In this document: positions 1 to 9,388 of the stretch, piece by piece | Numbering within the stretch: position 1 is the first letter of the stretch | How the letters are laid out: every line of letters starts with the position of its first letter | Assembly (NCBI RefSeq): GCF_001665605.1 | Contig: NZ_LZSV01000002.1 | Location: 62,001 to 126,000 of the forward strand | DNA length: 64,000 nt | Origin: Mycobacterium sp. 852014-50255_SCH5639931 | GTDB taxonomy: Bacteria > Actinomycetota > Actinomycetes > Mycobacteriales > Mycobacteriaceae | Direction: 5' to 3' | The notes under the pieces: model-generated | Databases searched by the model: none | Seen by the model: the letters and a program-made list of their open reading frames with translations, nothing else | What the model was told of the DNA's origin: nothing | Made by a program: the position numbers and the translations under genes

Positions 1-38
1 ATCGAGCAGAAATCGTGCCATTTTTGCGTCTGCTCGCA

Positions 39-677
39 CTAGAAGGTGACCGCGTCCTCCTCGGGCAGCACCTGGAAATCGGTCGTGGTCATCTCGGTGA
101 GCCGGCCGTAGTAGATGCCCCGGGCATCCGGGGCGATGATCCCTTGGTGGATGGGCACCGCGCGCGCCGGTGCCACCGCGCGCAGGTAGTCGACGGCCTC
201 GGAGATCTTCATCCACGGGGCGGCCGCCGGTGTCGCCAATACGTCCACCGGCTCGTCGGGCACGAACAGTGCATCGCCGGGGTGCATCAGCCTGGCGCGA
301 TGATCGCCGTCGCCCACCAGGAATGAAATGTTCTCTATCACAGGGATTTCGGGGTGAATGACGGCGTGTTTGCCGCCGACCGCGCGAACCGTCAGCTCAC
401 CGATGCTCAGCTCGTCACCGACGTGCACGGCCTGGCACGGCGCGCCCAGCTGGGCGGTGGTTTGCGGATCGGCGAACAGCGCGGCGTCCGGGTTGCCCTC
501 GAGCAGCGCCGGCAGGCGGCTGCCGTCGACGTGGTCGGGGTGCTGATGGGTGATCAGGATGGCCGATAACCCCGTTATGCCCTCAAAACCGTGTGCGAAC
601 GTTCCAGGATCGAAGAGCACGCGGGTGTGGTCGAATTCTGCAAGTAGACAGGAATGGCCGAAATGCGTCAGCTGCAT
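39..677 (-). CDS. metallo-beta-lactamase-fold hydrolase (UlaG-like)
   Basis: A 212-residue cytoplasmic protein of the MBL superfamily. The metal-binding motif H44-x-H46-P-D48-H49 lies in THQHPDH, and further conserved positions are seen in GGKH near 103, HPGD near 133 and PIHQG near 176, as in UlaG-like enzymes. The reading frame stays open far upstream, but that part is low-complexity and overlaps the divergent gene. The ATG at 677 is chosen because the domain begins there with MQLTHFGHS. By gene order it matches M. tuberculosis Rv0786c. The natural substrate is unknown. Divergent from the secreted protein at 705, with only 27 bases between the starts. Confidence 0.85.
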   Translation of the reverse strand: MQLTHFGHSCLLAEFDHTRVLFDPGTFAHGFEGITGLSAILITHQHPDHVDGSRLPALLEGNPDAALFADPQTTAQLGAPCQAVHVGDELSIGELTVRAVGGKHAVIHPEIPVIENISFLVGDGDHRARLMHPGDALFVPDEPVDVLATPAAAPWMKISEAVDYLRAVAPARAVPIHQGIIAPDARGIYYGRLTEMTTTDFQVLPEEDAVTF

Positions 678-704
678 GACTACGATTGTGCCCCGACGGG
701 GGTG

Positions 705-1388
705 ATGCCGATGCGGGTGATCCTGGCGACCATGGTGGTGGTCGGCGGCCTCGCGGTGGCTCTCATCATCGCCGTGCCCGCACCCGCCGAGCCGCAGGCC
801 TGTCCGCCCGTGTGTGACCAGATCCCCGACTCCGCGTGGATCCAGCGCCGAGCGGTGCCGCTGGATCCGGTTTACAGCTGGCCCCCGCTGGCGGGCCTGG
901 CAGCGCAGGTGACCGGGTCGACGCCCGGCCCTCGATTCCGGTTCGAGGAGGTGTGTGCCACACCGCCGGTGCCGCGTGATCCCCGCGACTCGGCGGTCGT
1001 GGCACGCGCCACGGTCGCCCACCCGGACGGGCAGTGGCAGTTGCAGGCACAGATCCTGCACTGGCGCGGCGATACGGCAAGCGGCGGCGCCATCGCCGGG
1101 TCGGTGTTCAGCAACGCCGTCGCCGCGCTGCGGTCCTGCCAGCAACGTGCGCCGTTGCAATCACCATCGATCACCAGCGACGAAACGAACCGGATGGCCG
1201 CGGTGATCAGTGGTCCGGTCGTCATGCATACCTACCTGCTCGCCCACCCGGCCAGCAGCACGATCAGCGAGCTCACGCTCTGGTCGTCGGGCCCGCCGCA
1301 GGTCTCGTGGCCGGCAATGGCCGACGACCCCGTGCTGAACGCCATGACCGCGCCCCTCTGCGAGGCCTACATTGCCTCGTGCCCGTAA
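705..1388 (+). CDS. secreted or membrane-anchored protein of unknown function
   Basis: About 227 residues. The N-terminus has a hydrophobic stretch at residues 3-24 followed by Ala-Pro-rich sequence, which reads as a signal peptide or anchor. The rest contains several cysteines (CPPVC near 34, a pair near the C-terminus) and no catalytic motif that I recognise. The frame opens at 654, but that start would overlap the divergent gene; ATG at 705 or 711 puts the hydrophobic segment at the very N-terminus. Position suggests a relative of M. tuberculosis Rv0787. It ends 61 bases before purS. Function not assigned. Confidence 0.7.
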   Translation: MPMRVILATMVVVGGLAVALIIAVPAPAEPQACPPVCDQIPDSAWIQRRAVPLDPVYSWPPLAGLAAQVTGSTPGPRFRFEEVCATPPVPRDPRDSAVVARATVAHPDGQWQLQAQILHWRGDTASGGAIAGSVFSNAVAALRSCQQRAPLQSPSITSDETNRMAAVISGPVVMHTYLLAHPASSTISELTLWSSGPPQVSWPAMADDPVLNAMTAPLCEAYIASCP

Positions 1389-1449
1389 CGGCCGAGCTGC
1401 ACCTCCGCCGGTAGAGTTGGCGCGAAGACAGATCTGAGGAGGAGCGCCG

Positions 1450-1689
1450 GTGGGCCGGGTAGTCGTTCATGTGATGCCCAAAGCGGAGATTCTCGACCCG
1501 CAGGGTCAGGCCATCGTCGGCGCGTTGGGCCGACTCGGTCATCCGGGGATCTCAGATGTCAGACAGGGCAAGAGATTCGAACTCGAGGTGGACGACACCG
1601 TCGACGATTCGGTGCTGGCCGACATAGCGGAAACGCTGTTGGCGAATACGGTGATCGAGGACTGGACGATCAGCCGGGAAACCAAGTGA
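1450..1689 (+). CDS. purS: phosphoribosylformylglycinamidine synthase subunit PurS
   Basis: A 79-residue PurS, the small dimeric subunit that joins PurQ and PurL to form FGAM synthase, step four of purine synthesis. The sequence has the family pattern VxVMPKxEILDPQGxAI at the N-terminus and the VRQGKRFEL strand in the middle. GTG start, preceded by GAGGAGG at 1436-1442. A -10-like TAGAGT lies at 1412-1417, giving a leader of about 26 bases. Its stop overlaps the purQ GTG by four bases (GTGA), so the two are translationally coupled. purL itself lies 21 kb downstream. Confidence 0.95.
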   Translation: MGRVVVHVMPKAEILDPQGQAIVGALGRLGHPGISDVRQGKRFELEVDDTVDDSVLADIAETLLANTVIEDWTISRETK

Positions 1690-2360
1690 CGGCACGAATC
1701 GGCATCATCACCTTTCCCGGAACCCTGGACGACGTCGACGCCGCCCGGGCGGCGCGGCGTGTCGGGGCCGAGGCGGTCAGCCTGTGGCACGCCGACGCCG
1801 ACCTCAAGGGCGTCGACGCCGTGGTGGTACCCGGCGGTTTCTCCTACGGTGACTACCTGCGGGCGGGGGCGATCGCCCGGTTCGCCCCGGTGATGGGTGA
1901 AGTGGTGGCCGCCGCGCACCGCGGCATGCCAGTGTTGGGCATTTGCAATGGATTTCAGGTGCTCTGCGAGGCCGGGCTGCTGCCCGGGGCGCTGACTCGC
2001 AACGTCGGTCTGCACTTCGTCTGCCGCGATGTGTGGTTGCGAGTGGCGTCGATCTCGACGGCCTGGACGTCGCGTTTCGAATGGGGCGCTGAGCTGCTGG
2101 TGCCGCTGAAGTCCGGCGAGGGCCGCTACGTGGCCCCCGACGATGTGCTCGACGAGCTGGAAGGGGAGGGCCGGGTCGTGTTCCGCTACCTCGACAACCC
2201 CAACGGCTCCCTGCACGACATCGCCGGAGTCAGCTCCGCCAACGGCCGTGTCGTCGGGCTGATGCCGCACCCCGAGCACGCCATCGAAGCGTTGACGGGC
2301 CCCTCCGACGACGGCTTGGGCCTGTTCTATTCGGCGCTGGACGCGGTGCTTTCGGTCTAG
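1686..2360 (+). CDS. purQ: phosphoribosylformylglycinamidine synthase subunit PurQ (glutaminase)
   Basis: A 224-residue class I glutamine amidotransferase that supplies ammonia to PurL. The nucleophile cysteine is in GICNGFQVL near residue 86, and the His-Glu pair is in MPHPEHA near the C-terminus. The length is normal for the family. GTG start inside the purS stop (GTGA at 1686-1689). It converges on the acyltransferase gene: the palindrome CTAG at 2357-2360 supplies the stop codon of both genes, so there is no spacer and no terminator between them. Confidence 0.95.
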   Translation: MTARIGIITFPGTLDDVDAARAARRVGAEAVSLWHADADLKGVDAVVVPGGFSYGDYLRAGAIARFAPVMGEVVAAAHRGMPVLGICNGFQVLCEAGLLPGALTRNVGLHFVCRDVWLRVASISTAWTSRFEWGAELLVPLKSGEGRYVAPDDVLDELEGEGRVVFRYLDNPNGSLHDIAGVSSANGRVVGLMPHPEHAIEALTGPSDDGLGLFYSALDAVLSV

Positions 2361-3736
2361 GCGGAAACCCCTGCGGCTGCACGCAATTCGGCGAATGCTG
2401 AGCTGATGGCGTCGGTCGCTTCGTGTGGGTCGTTGAACGTCCGGTCGTCGGTGAGCACCGCGACGCCGAGATGGTCGACATAGCTCCACACGGTGATATT
2501 GACCGGGGCGCCCGGCGACAAGACCCCGGTCGAGTAAATCTCGCTGACCGCCGCGCCGCCGAAGTGCCCGCGCTCACGCGGGCCCACCACGCTGGAGACA
2601 GCGACGTTCATCAGCTTGTTCGGCGCGTCGCGCCGCCCCAGCCACCGGAAAGCGGCCGGGGCAGCGGCGGTCGGGAGGTAGGCCATTAGTCGCCGGTAGA
2701 GCTGCGGGCCGAGGATCTCGTGGTCTTCCTTGGCAATTCGAGTTGCCAGTGCCACCAGCCGCGCCCGGTCGGCGGCATCGGCGACGTGTACCGGCAACGA
2801 GATCATGAGGCCGCTGATCTCATTGCCGGTGACGCGGTCCGACTTGTCGGTGGCCGTCGGTACGGATGCGATGATCGGCCGGTCGGCCGCGCCGTCATAG
2901 GCCAACAGCAGCGTGCGCAGGCCGCCGGCGGCCGTCGCAAGGATCAGGTCGTTGATGGTGATGCCCAGCGCCTTGGCCGTCGCCTTGGCGTCGGCCAGCG
3001 GCAGCGTCACACTGGCGAACCGCCGCTGAGGCGATACCACGTGGTTCAAGAAGGTCGGCGGTGCGTCGAAGGCATCGGCCAGGTCCGGGTGGTCACCGCG
3101 TTCTTTGGACCGGCGGCGCACCCGCGTCAGCCCTACGGCGGCGTCCCTGACCAGCCCCGGCAGCTCGGCGATCTGCCGGGCATGGTCGCGGGCTGCGGCG
3201 CGCAGCAGATCGGCGGTCGAAGCGGTGGCGCCCGCTTCGTCGTTGTCGCGTTCGTCGGTCGGCCCGTCCTCGAGATCCATGGCGCGGGACAGCAGATTGA
3301 CCGACGCCACGCCGTCGGCCAGTGCGTGATGGATCTTGCCGACCAGGGCGAACCGCCCACCGGCCAGACCCTCGGCGAAGTGAAACTCCCACAGCGGCCG
3401 GCTGCGGTCCAGCGGCGTCGATGCGACCTGGCCGATCACCTGGTCGAGTTCTCGCCGGCCGCCCGGCGCGGGCACTTGCACCCGCCGCAGGTGGTAATCG
3501 AGGTCGACCTCGCAGTCCTCCTGCCACATCGGGTGATGAAGCTGCCAGGGGATGTCGACGAGCTTGTAGCGCAAGGGTTCCAGCAGGTGCAGCCGGCGAC
3601 GAACGTGACGGCGGAACGCCTCGAAACCGAACTCGGATTCGGCGGGGTCGATGACCGCCACTTTCAACGTGTGCGTGTACAGGTTGGGCGTCTCGCTGTA
3701 GAGCAGCATGGCGTCCATGCCGTTGAGCCTTTTCAC
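2357..3736 (-). CDS. wax ester synthase / diacylglycerol acyltransferase (WS/DGAT family)
   Basis: A 459-residue bifunctional acyltransferase of the mycobacterial Tgs/WS-DGAT family, which esterifies acyl-CoA to diacylglycerol or fatty alcohol. The catalytic motif HHALADG is at residues 136-142, the N-terminus has the typical [15 protein letters not shown], and the later segment with PLRYKLV and PLWEFHF is also characteristic. It follows the LPLAT gene on the same strand after 73 bases, so the two probably form a lipid-acylation operon. Its TAG stop overlaps the purQ stop. Confidence 0.9.
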   Translation of the reverse strand: MKRLNGMDAMLLYSETPNLYTHTLKVAVIDPAESEFGFEAFRRHVRRRLHLLEPLRYKLVDIPWQLHHPMWQEDCEVDLDYHLRRVQVPAPGGRRELDQVIGQVASTPLDRSRPLWEFHFAEGLAGGRFALVGKIHHALADGVASVNLLSRAMDLEDGPTDERDNDEAGATASTADLLRAAARDHARQIAELPGLVRDAAVGLTRVRRRSKERGDHPDLADAFDAPPTFLNHVVSPQRRFASVTLPLADAKATAKALGITINDLILATAAGGLRTLLLAYDGAADRPIIASVPTATDKSDRVTGNEISGLMISLPVHVADAADRARLVALATRIAKEDHEILGPQLYRRLMAYLPTAAAPAAFRWLGRRDAPNKLMNVAVSSVVGPRERGHFGGAAVSEIYSTGVLSPGAPVNITVWSYVDHLGVAVLTDDRTFNDPHEATDAISSAFAELRAAAGVSA

Positions 3737-3809
3737 CCGCCACCTCGCCGTGGAATCAGCTTGTGCTGTAACGACTTTCGCATGGCGTCTCGCCCTCAGT
3801 CATCGGAGG

Positions 3810-4625
3810 TCAACCGAGGATGGGGAGCCGGCGCTGACCGGCGAGTCGCTTGAGCGCCGATTCCATGACCGCGCGCACGTGCGCGTCGACCTCGTCGATG
3901 TCGGGGTCGTCGCCGAACTGGGCGGTGACGTCGATCGGTTCGAGCACCTCGGTGACGATCTTTGCGGGTAGCGGCAGGTTCGGCGGGAAGATCACGCTCA
4001 GCCCGAACGGGAACCCGAAGCTCACCGGCAAGATGTCCATACGCGCCTTCGTCAGCCCCAATTTGCGCGCCAGCCAGTTGCCGCGGGTCAAGAAGAGTTG
4101 GGTCTCCTGGCCCCCTATCGAGACGATGGGCACGATCGGCACCCCGGCCTCGATGGCGGTCCGCACGTAGCCGGTGCGCCCGTTGAAGTCAATGGAGTTG
4201 GCGCTGAAGGTAGGCCGGTAGGAGTCGTAGTCACCGCCCGGAAACACCAACACCACCGCGCCCGAATGCAGCGCCGCGGCAGCGTTTTCGCGGCTCGCCT
4301 CGATAACCCCAAGGCGGCGCAGCCAGCCGTCCAGGGGGCCTATGAACAGGCCGTAGTGGCCCAGGGTGTAGACGGGCCGGTCGTAACCGAACTTCTGGTA
4401 GAACGCCGGGGAGAAGATCAACACGTCCGGGGTGAGCATGCCCCCCGAGTGGTTGGACACCACCAACGCTCCGCCGGACGGCGGGACGTTGTCGAGATTG
4501 CGCACCTCGGCCCGATACCACCGCTTGATGACCGGCCCCAGGGCGTTGCAGACCTGCTCGGTGAAGGCCGGATCCCACTTGGCGGTCTCGTGGTTTTCGG
4601 CCGCCTCAACACCGCTGCCTGTCAT
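3810..4625 (-). CDS. lysophospholipid acyltransferase family protein (PlsC/MGAT-like)
   Basis: A 271-residue acyltransferase of the glycerolipid LPLAT superfamily. The acceptor motif is VVSNHSGGMLTPD with His59 and Asp67, a longer His-to-Asp spacing than classical NHx4D but recognisable for the MGAT-like subgroup. A second motif FPGGDYDSYRP follows near residue 130, and PIVPIVSIGGQET matches the third block. The preceding region at 4626-4832 holds its promoter. It likely makes an acylated glycerol substrate for the WS/DGAT downstream (inference). Confidence 0.8.
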   Translation of the reverse strand: MTGSGVEAAENHETAKWDPAFTEQVCNALGPVIKRWYRAEVRNLDNVPPSGGALVVSNHSGGMLTPDVLIFSPAFYQKFGYDRPVYTLGHYGLFIGPLDGWLRRLGVIEASRENAAAALHSGAVVLVFPGGDYDSYRPTFSANSIDFNGRTGYVRTAIEAGVPIVPIVSIGGQETQLFLTRGNWLARKLGLTKARMDILPVSFGFPFGLSVIFPPNLPLPAKIVTEVLEPIDVTAQFGDDPDIDEVDAHVRAVMESALKRLAGQRRLPILG

Positions 4626-4714
4626 GGCTCCCCGCTGACGTGTTCTTGCTGTTTGCTATTGATTGCCGGTGTGACGCAGATCTCAAACCTGAGTCCCGGA
4701 CCGGCATAGCCTAC

Positions 4715-4729
4715 TCTCCGGATAGGAGA
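4715..4729. promoter_or_regulatory. candidate operator, short inverted repeat
   Basis: TCTCC-GGATA-GGAGA is a perfect 5-bp inverted repeat about 90 bases upstream of the LPLAT start. The rest of 4626-4832 shows no gene. No regulator can be assigned. Confidence 0.3.
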
Positions 4730-4832
4730 ATGGCATATTCGTTTGCTGACGGCGCCGGACGGTGTATGAGAAAGCCCTCGTCGCCCTCACCCGGTGACCA
4801 CGGGTGGTACGCGTGGCACCCGCGCGCGAGAA

Positions 4833-5309
4833 TCAGCCGGCGTCGCGCAGCAATGGATGCGCCGTGGGCAGTTCGACGGCGGGGCTCAAGTCGGCGAAGA
4901 GGTCGGTCGCGTCCGCGATCGTGCGGTCGACGAAGGCGGCGAAGTCCTCGAAGGAAACGTTCTGCCGGATCCAGTGCGACCTGCGCGCCACCACACCGAT
5001 TCGCTGTGGATCGGACGAGCCGTGCACGATCACGGTGACTTCGCGTTCCTGGCGGTTCCAGGTGTCAGAGAAGTGCACCAACCAGGGGCGCTCGGCGGCG
5101 GGGAAGAAGCACCCCGGAGTCACGCGAATGATCAGCACGTCGCCATGCTCGGGCGAGATCTCGAGGTGGACGTGCAGGCGCCTCGCGACGGACGCGCGGG
5201 CGCTGGTGACGAAGAAATATTCACCGTCGTGGTGGCCACGGAAATAGCGTCGCCCGCGGGTGCGCAGGTAACGTTCGACCAAGTTTGCGCACGTGGGCTC
5301 GTTCGTCAT
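4833..5309 (-). CDS. YbjN-domain-like protein
   Basis: About 158 residues. The fold-level pattern (an N-terminal helix with LVERYLRTRGRRYFR, then an HHDGEYFFV strand, paired strands, and a C-terminal helix with FEDFAAFVDRTIADATDLF) resembles YbjN/type-III-chaperone-like proteins that are common in actinobacteria. No catalytic residues are evident. The frame opens at 5432, but that would overlap the GntR gene; ATG at 5309 begins just before the conserved part, though no clear ribosome binding site is visible. It lies 97 bases downstream of the GntR gene on the same strand. Family assignment is moderate; function unknown. Confidence 0.55.
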   Translation of the reverse strand: MTNEPTCANLVERYLRTRGRRYFRGHHDGEYFFVTSARASVARRLHVHLEISPEHGDVLIIRVTPGCFFPAAERPWLVHFSDTWNRQEREVTVIVHGSSDPQRIGVVARRSHWIRQNVSFEDFAAFVDRTIADATDLFADLSPAVELPTAHPLLRDAG

Positions 5310-5406
5310 GAAAACATGCTGCGGCCAGTGGCTTTGTGGATGCTGGGAGACAAGCCATGAGCCGCCGAAGAATCTGTTGAGAATTGGCTGAGTCAAGTCG
5401 GTCGTT

Positions 5407-6225
5407 TCAGCGCCGCTCGACAATCCCCGCACCGGGCGCCGGCATGGTCCGGGGCAGCGTTACCGAGAACCGGTACCGCTCGGGACGATAGTGGAACTCC
5501 ACGACCTCCAGGGGCTTGTCGTCATTGCCGTAGCTGATGCGTTCGAGCACAAGCACGGGGGAACCCAACGGCAGATTCAACGCGCCGGCCACCTCGACGG
5601 AGGCCCCCGCCGCGTGGATCTCATAGCCGGCCCGGGCGACGGGGATGCCCAGTCGCCGCTCCCACATCGTGTAGGTGCTTTCCATCGCCCGTGTGGGTTG
5701 CGTGTCCGACACGCTCGACAGCAGCGGTTCGACGGCCTTGCCCAGCCCCGGCGGCAGATAGGCGATCATCAGCGCCAGCGGTACGTCCCCGTCGCGAAAG
5801 CGCCGGTGGATGCAAAGGACTTTGGGCAAGCCGAGCGTTTCGGCTATTCGTTGCGGGGGCTCATCGATGCGATGGGACAGCACGTCGACGTGTGGAGTGA
5901 TCCCGGAGCTCGCCAAGACCTCGGTGATCGTCCGCACGCCGGAGCCCAATTCTTGTCTTACCGGGTTGGTCACGAAGGTGCCCAGACCCTGGCGCCGCAC
6001 CAGCCAGCCCTGGCGCTCGAGCAGTCCGACTGCCGCTCGCACGGTCACCCGGCTCAGACCGGATCGATCGATGAGCTCCCGCTCGCTGGGCAGGCGTCCG
6101 CCACGGGGCACGCGCTGCTTGATGATCGCGGCCTTGAGCGCTTCGGCGAGCTGGGTGCTCGCGGGCACGCTGCCGCGCCTGACTCGCAGATCGGCGGACC
6201 CGAGGTCGAGCGACCGGGTGGTCAT
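5407..6225 (-). CDS. GntR/HutC-family transcriptional regulator
   Basis: A 272-residue regulator. Residues about 22-86 form the winged helix, with GGRLPSERELIDRSGLSR and the wing QGLGTFV; residues about 105-260 form the UTRA effector-binding domain ending in EVVEFHYRPERYRF. The frame extends to 6288, but ATG at 6225 gives the start MTTRSLDLGS that I recall for M. tuberculosis Rv0792c and the matching length. An inverted repeat sits two bases upstream of this ATG, so autorepression is likely. The effector is not predictable from sequence. Confidence 0.85.
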   Translation of the reverse strand: MTTRSLDLGSADLRVRRGSVPASTQLAEALKAAIIKQRVPRGGRLPSERELIDRSGLSRVTVRAAVGLLERQGWLVRRQGLGTFVTNPVRQELGSGVRTITEVLASSGITPHVDVLSHRIDEPPQRIAETLGLPKVLCIHRRFRDGDVPLALMIAYLPPGLGKAVEPLLSSVSDTQPTRAMESTYTMWERRLGIPVARAGYEIHAAGASVEVAGALNLPLGSPVLVLERISYGNDDKPLEVVEFHYRPERYRFSVTLPRTMPAPGAGIVERR

Positions 6226-6226
6226 A

Positions 6227-6244
6227 AGACGTATTAAAACGTCT
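6227..6244. promoter_or_regulatory. candidate GntR operator
   Basis: AGACGT-ATTAAA-ACGTCT is a perfect 6-bp inverted repeat with an AT-rich 6-base centre, placed between the divergent GntR start (6225) and the VOC gene (6357). Its position at the start codon suggests autorepression by the adjacent GntR protein (inference). Confidence 0.5.
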
Positions 6245-6356
6245 GGTGAGCAGGGCGTAAAGGCCGGCGGCCGTTCCTCGTCGTCCACGCCGGCACCCGC
6301 CGTCGGATTACTCTGGCGCCGAGCGAGTTTGGGCTGGGCACCACAGGAGGTTGGCC

Positions 6357-6764
6357 GTGGGATTCGCGGTGGAGCGGATTGATCATGTCGTGCTGAACTG
6401 CAAAGACGTCGAGGCCACCGCCGCGTGGTACGAGCGGGTTCTGGGCATGCGGCGAGAAACGTTTGGTCCCTCGAGCCGGATCGCCCTGCGCTTCGGCGAG
6501 CAGAAACTCAACCTGCGGCCGGTCGGGGCGCTGGCCGGTGATCCCGAGTGGGCCACCGCTTCGGTCGAAGCGGCCGGTTCCGAGGACTTGTGCTTCATCA
6601 CGCTGAGCAGCCCGGATGAGGTCCGCGCCCACCTCGTCGACTGCGGAGTTCGGATCATCGCGGGACCGGTCACTAGAACCGGAGCCCTCGGCCCGATGAC
6701 CTCGCACTACTGCCGCGACGTCGACGGGAATCTGGTCGAAATCGCCGTCTACTCAACGATATAG
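6357..6764 (+). CDS. VOC family protein (glyoxalase/bleomycin-resistance fold)
   Basis: A 135-residue single VOC-fold protein. It begins with ERIDHVVLNCKDVEATAAWYERVLG, the first beta-alpha-beta-beta module, and ends with YCRDVDGNLVEIAVYS, whose Glu is the usual metal ligand; His12 in the first strand is the matching ligand. GTG at 6357 is preferred over TTG at 6351 because CAGGAGG at 6344-6350 then has a six-base spacing. Divergent from the GntR gene, hence a possible target of that regulator. The substrate is unknown. Confidence 0.8.
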   Translation: MGFAVERIDHVVLNCKDVEATAAWYERVLGMRRETFGPSSRIALRFGEQKLNLRPVGALAGDPEWATASVEAAGSEDLCFITLSSPDEVRAHLVDCGVRIIAGPVTRTGALGPMTSHYCRDVDGNLVEIAVYSTI

Positions 6765-6768
6765 CGGT

Positions 6769-7224
6769 CTAGAGCGGGTACAACGCCGGTAGGTTCACCA
6801 CGACCGCCTCTTGTGTGCTGCGTGCGATGACGACCTCCGCCGTTGTGTTGGGATCGGGGTTTTCCTCTCGGTGCGGCAGGTGAGGCGGGATGAAGACGTA
6901 GTCCCCGGGCGAAGTCGAGATGCGCACCTCTTGGGCGCCGTCGTGAAAGACGAATTCCGGGCGGCCGCTGCGCACGTAGATGGCGGTCTCCGAATCGCCG
7001 TGATGGTGATTGGACGAGGCGGTCGACGGCATTGCGTGTGTCTCGCCCATCCAGAGCTTCTCAGCTCCGACCGACGCGCCGCTGAGCGCGGCGAAGCGAC
7101 GGAGTCCCTCCGATTGCGCGGTGTCGGAACTGAGGTCCGATGCCCTGATGTGGTGCACTCGATTATGGGTGACTTCGGGTGTTGTCTCGTCGAAATCCGG
7201 GTGGAATCCGTCTGTGGTGGCCAT
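6769..7224 (-). CDS. cupin-domain protein
   Basis: A 151-residue protein with one cupin barrel. The first metal motif is in NHHHGDSETAIYVRSG, with three consecutive histidines and Glu, and the second is in PGDYVFIPPHLPHREEN. The N-terminal about 60 residues are less conserved. It ends four bases after the convergent VOC gene and starts three bases after the flavoprotein gene on the same strand, so it is probably cotranscribed with that gene. It could be a dioxygenase or an isomerase; no substrate can be inferred. Confidence 0.8.
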   Translation of the reverse strand: MATTDGFHPDFDETTPEVTHNRVHHIRASDLSSDTAQSEGLRRFAALSGASVGAEKLWMGETHAMPSTASSNHHHGDSETAIYVRSGRPEFVFHDGAQEVRISTSPGDYVFIPPHLPHREENPDPNTTAEVVIARSTQEAVVVNLPALYPL

Positions 7225-7227
7225 GCG

Positions 7228-8679
7228 TCAATTATGGTCCGATGCATCCCGATACGCCTCGAGGAGCCGCAGCCACAGCTCGCTGACCGTGGGGAAGCAG
7301 GGCACGGCGTGCCACAACCGGTCGATGGGCACCTGACCGGCGACAGCGATGGTGGCGGAGTGCAGCATTTCGGTGACCCCGGGCCCAACCATCGTGACCC
7401 CGAGCAAGTGCCCGCGATCGAGGTCCACCACCATCCGCGCCCGACCGGTGTACCCGTCGGCGTAAAGCTTGGCGCCCATCACCACTTCGCCGATTTGCAC
7501 GTCGACCGTCCGTACCCGGTGCCCGGCCCGCTCGGCCTGCCGGGCCGTCAGGCCGACCGCGGCGGCTTCGGGGTTGGTGAAGAAGGCCTGCGGCACCGCG
7601 TAATGGTCGGCGGTGGTGGCATGCCGGCCCCACGGTGCGGTGTCCAATGGGGTACCCGCCGCGCGCGCCCCGATCGCCGCTCCGGCAACGCGGCCCTGGT
7701 ACTTGCCTTGATGGGTCAGCAACGCCCGATGATTGACGTCGCCCGCCGCGTAGAGCCAACCGTCCCGAATGGCCCGCACCCGGCAGGTGTCGTCGACGTC
7801 GAGCCAGCTGCCAGGTGTCAGACCGACGGTCTGCAGGCCGATGTCGTCGGTGAGTGGTGCCCGGCCCGTTGCGAAAAGTACCTCGCTGACCTGTAATTCG
7901 GAGCCGTCGTCCAATTCGAGGGTCACGGGTCCGCCGTCGGGCCGGTGCAGCGCGCGGACCGATACGCCGATACGCACGTCCACGCCCGCATCGGTGAGGC
8001 CGCGGCCGACGAGCTCGCCAACAAAGGATTCCATCTTCGGCAGCAGTTCCGAACCTCGCGCGAGGAGGGTCACCTGGGATCCCAATCCTTGCCACGCGGT
8101 TGCCATTTCGACGCCCACGCCGCCGGCGCCCACCACCGCGAGCCGCTCGGGGACGTTGCTGCTGTCGGTGGCTTGGCGGTTGGTCCACGGCCGGGCTTCG
8201 TCGATTCCGGGCAAGTCGGGGAGGACGGGCCGGCTTCCGGTGCAGATCACGACCGCGTGCCGTGCGGTCAACACGGCCGTCGCACCATCGCGAGCGGTGA
8301 CGCCGACTCGTCGGGCGCCGTCCAACCGGCCATGGCCGCGCACCAGGGTTGCGCCGATCTGATTCACCCAGTCGGCCTGACCACTATCGTCCCAGTCGCT
8401 GACGTAACGGTTGCGGCGTCCGAAAACTCCGGCGGCATTGATGGGGCCGCTGACCGCCTCGCGCGCGCCGTCGACTTGGCAGGCTTCCGAGACGGCAATT
8501 ACCGGGCGGAGCAAGGCCTTACTTGGCACGCAGGCCCAATAAGAACACTCACCGCCGACGAGTTCACGCTCGACCAGCGCGACGCTCAGGCCCGCCGCCC
8601 GGGCACGCTCCGCGGCGTTCTGGCCGATCGGCCCGGCGCCGAGAACGATGACGTCGTAGACCGTTGTGTTTGCTGCCAT
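7228..8679 (-). CDS. FAD-dependent pyridine nucleotide-disulfide oxidoreductase homologue lacking the catalytic His
   Basis: A 483-residue flavoprotein of the dihydrolipoamide dehydrogenase/mercuric reductase family. The N-terminal FAD-binding [17 protein letters not shown], the redox pair CSYWAC (C-x4-C) followed by VPSKALL, and a central NAD(P) motif [13 protein letters not shown] are all present. In the C-terminal dimer domain the usual HPTLSE reads FPTVSE, so Phe replaces the catalytic His. This resembles M. tuberculosis Rv0794c. The disulfide is intact but proton relay must differ, so classical lipoamide dehydrogenase activity is doubtful (inference). Confidence 0.85.
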   Translation of the reverse strand: MAANTTVYDVIVLGAGPIGQNAAERARAAGLSVALVERELVGGECSYWACVPSKALLRPVIAVSEACQVDGAREAVSGPINAAGVFGRRNRYVSDWDDSGQADWVNQIGATLVRGHGRLDGARRVGVTARDGATAVLTARHAVVICTGSRPVLPDLPGIDEARPWTNRQATDSSNVPERLAVVGAGGVGVEMATAWQGLGSQVTLLARGSELLPKMESFVGELVGRGLTDAGVDVRIGVSVRALHRPDGGPVTLELDDGSELQVSEVLFATGRAPLTDDIGLQTVGLTPGSWLDVDDTCRVRAIRDGWLYAAGDVNHRALLTHQGKYQGRVAGAAIGARAAGTPLDTAPWGRHATTADHYAVPQAFFTNPEAAAVGLTARQAERAGHRVRTVDVQIGEVVMGAKLYADGYTGRARMVVDLDRGHLLGVTMVGPGVTEMLHSATIAVAGQVPIDRLWHAVPCFPTVSELWLRLLEAYRDASDHN

Positions 8680-8705
8680 TGCCGGCGGTCCTCCCCGTGC
8701 GTCTC

Positions 8706-9386
8706 TTAGTTGTCGATGAGTTTCTCGGCAAGCTCCCGCAAGTCACCCACCATGAGGTTCGGCTGGGGTAGCCCGTCGACCGGCAGCGGCGGATTGCCGG
8801 GCCGGGTAATGAGCGCAGCGCTGAAGCCGACCTTCTGGGCGCCCAGGGTGTCCCACACGTGCGCGGCCACCATCATGCAGTCGGCCGGGGCCACCCCGAG
8901 CGTCTCGCACGCGTATCGGTACACGGTGGGCGCCGGCTTGAAGGCGCGGCAGGCGTCAACGCTCAGTTGTAGTTCGAAGAATTCGCCCAGCCCGGAACTC
9001 TGCAGCGCCGTCGGCCCATCCGGGTTGGGCGGTGAATTCGTCAGGGTCACAAGGCGAAACCCGTTGTCCCGCAGCCGCGCTAGCCCTTCCGCGGCATCCG
9101 GGTGCGCCGGCATGGTGAGCAGGCCGGTCTTCAGGCGGTGCAGGTCATCGTTGGAGACGCCGACGCGGTGCACGTCGCCGACCATGCGCAGCACGCCTTG
9201 GGCGAGCGTGGAGAAGTCGACGTAGCTGTCCGCCAATGTTGCGGACATCGAGTACACGATCAGCTGGGCGAACCACTCGCGAAGCACCCGCTTTTCACCG
9301 AACACATCGGTGAACAGCGGTGCGAGAGAGTCGATATCGAGCAGCGTCTCGTTGACGTCGAAAACCAGGACGGACGGTGTGGGCAT
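8706..9386 (-). CDS. HAD-superfamily haloacid dehalogenase type II-like hydrolase
   Basis: A 226-residue HAD protein. The nucleophile Asp is in [12 protein letters not shown] at the N-terminus, the motif II Thr/Asn in [11 protein letters not shown], the motif III Lys in CRAFKPAP, and the final motif reads [15 protein letters not shown], as in L-2-haloacid dehalogenases. The frame extends well upstream, but ATG at 9386 starts the domain and lies two bases after the stop of the upstream channel gene on the same strand, so the two are cotranscribed. The natural substrate is unknown. Confidence 0.8.
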   Translation of the reverse strand: MPTPSVLVFDVNETLLDIDSLAPLFTDVFGEKRVLREWFAQLIVYSMSATLADSYVDFSTLAQGVLRMVGDVHRVGVSNDDLHRLKTGLLTMPAHPDAAEGLARLRDNGFRLVTLTNSPPNPDGPTALQSSGLGEFFELQLSVDACRAFKPAPTVYRYACETLGVAPADCMMVAAHVWDTLGAQKVGFSAALITRPGNPPLPVDGLPQPNLMVGDLRELAEKLIDN

Positions 9387-9388
9387 GG

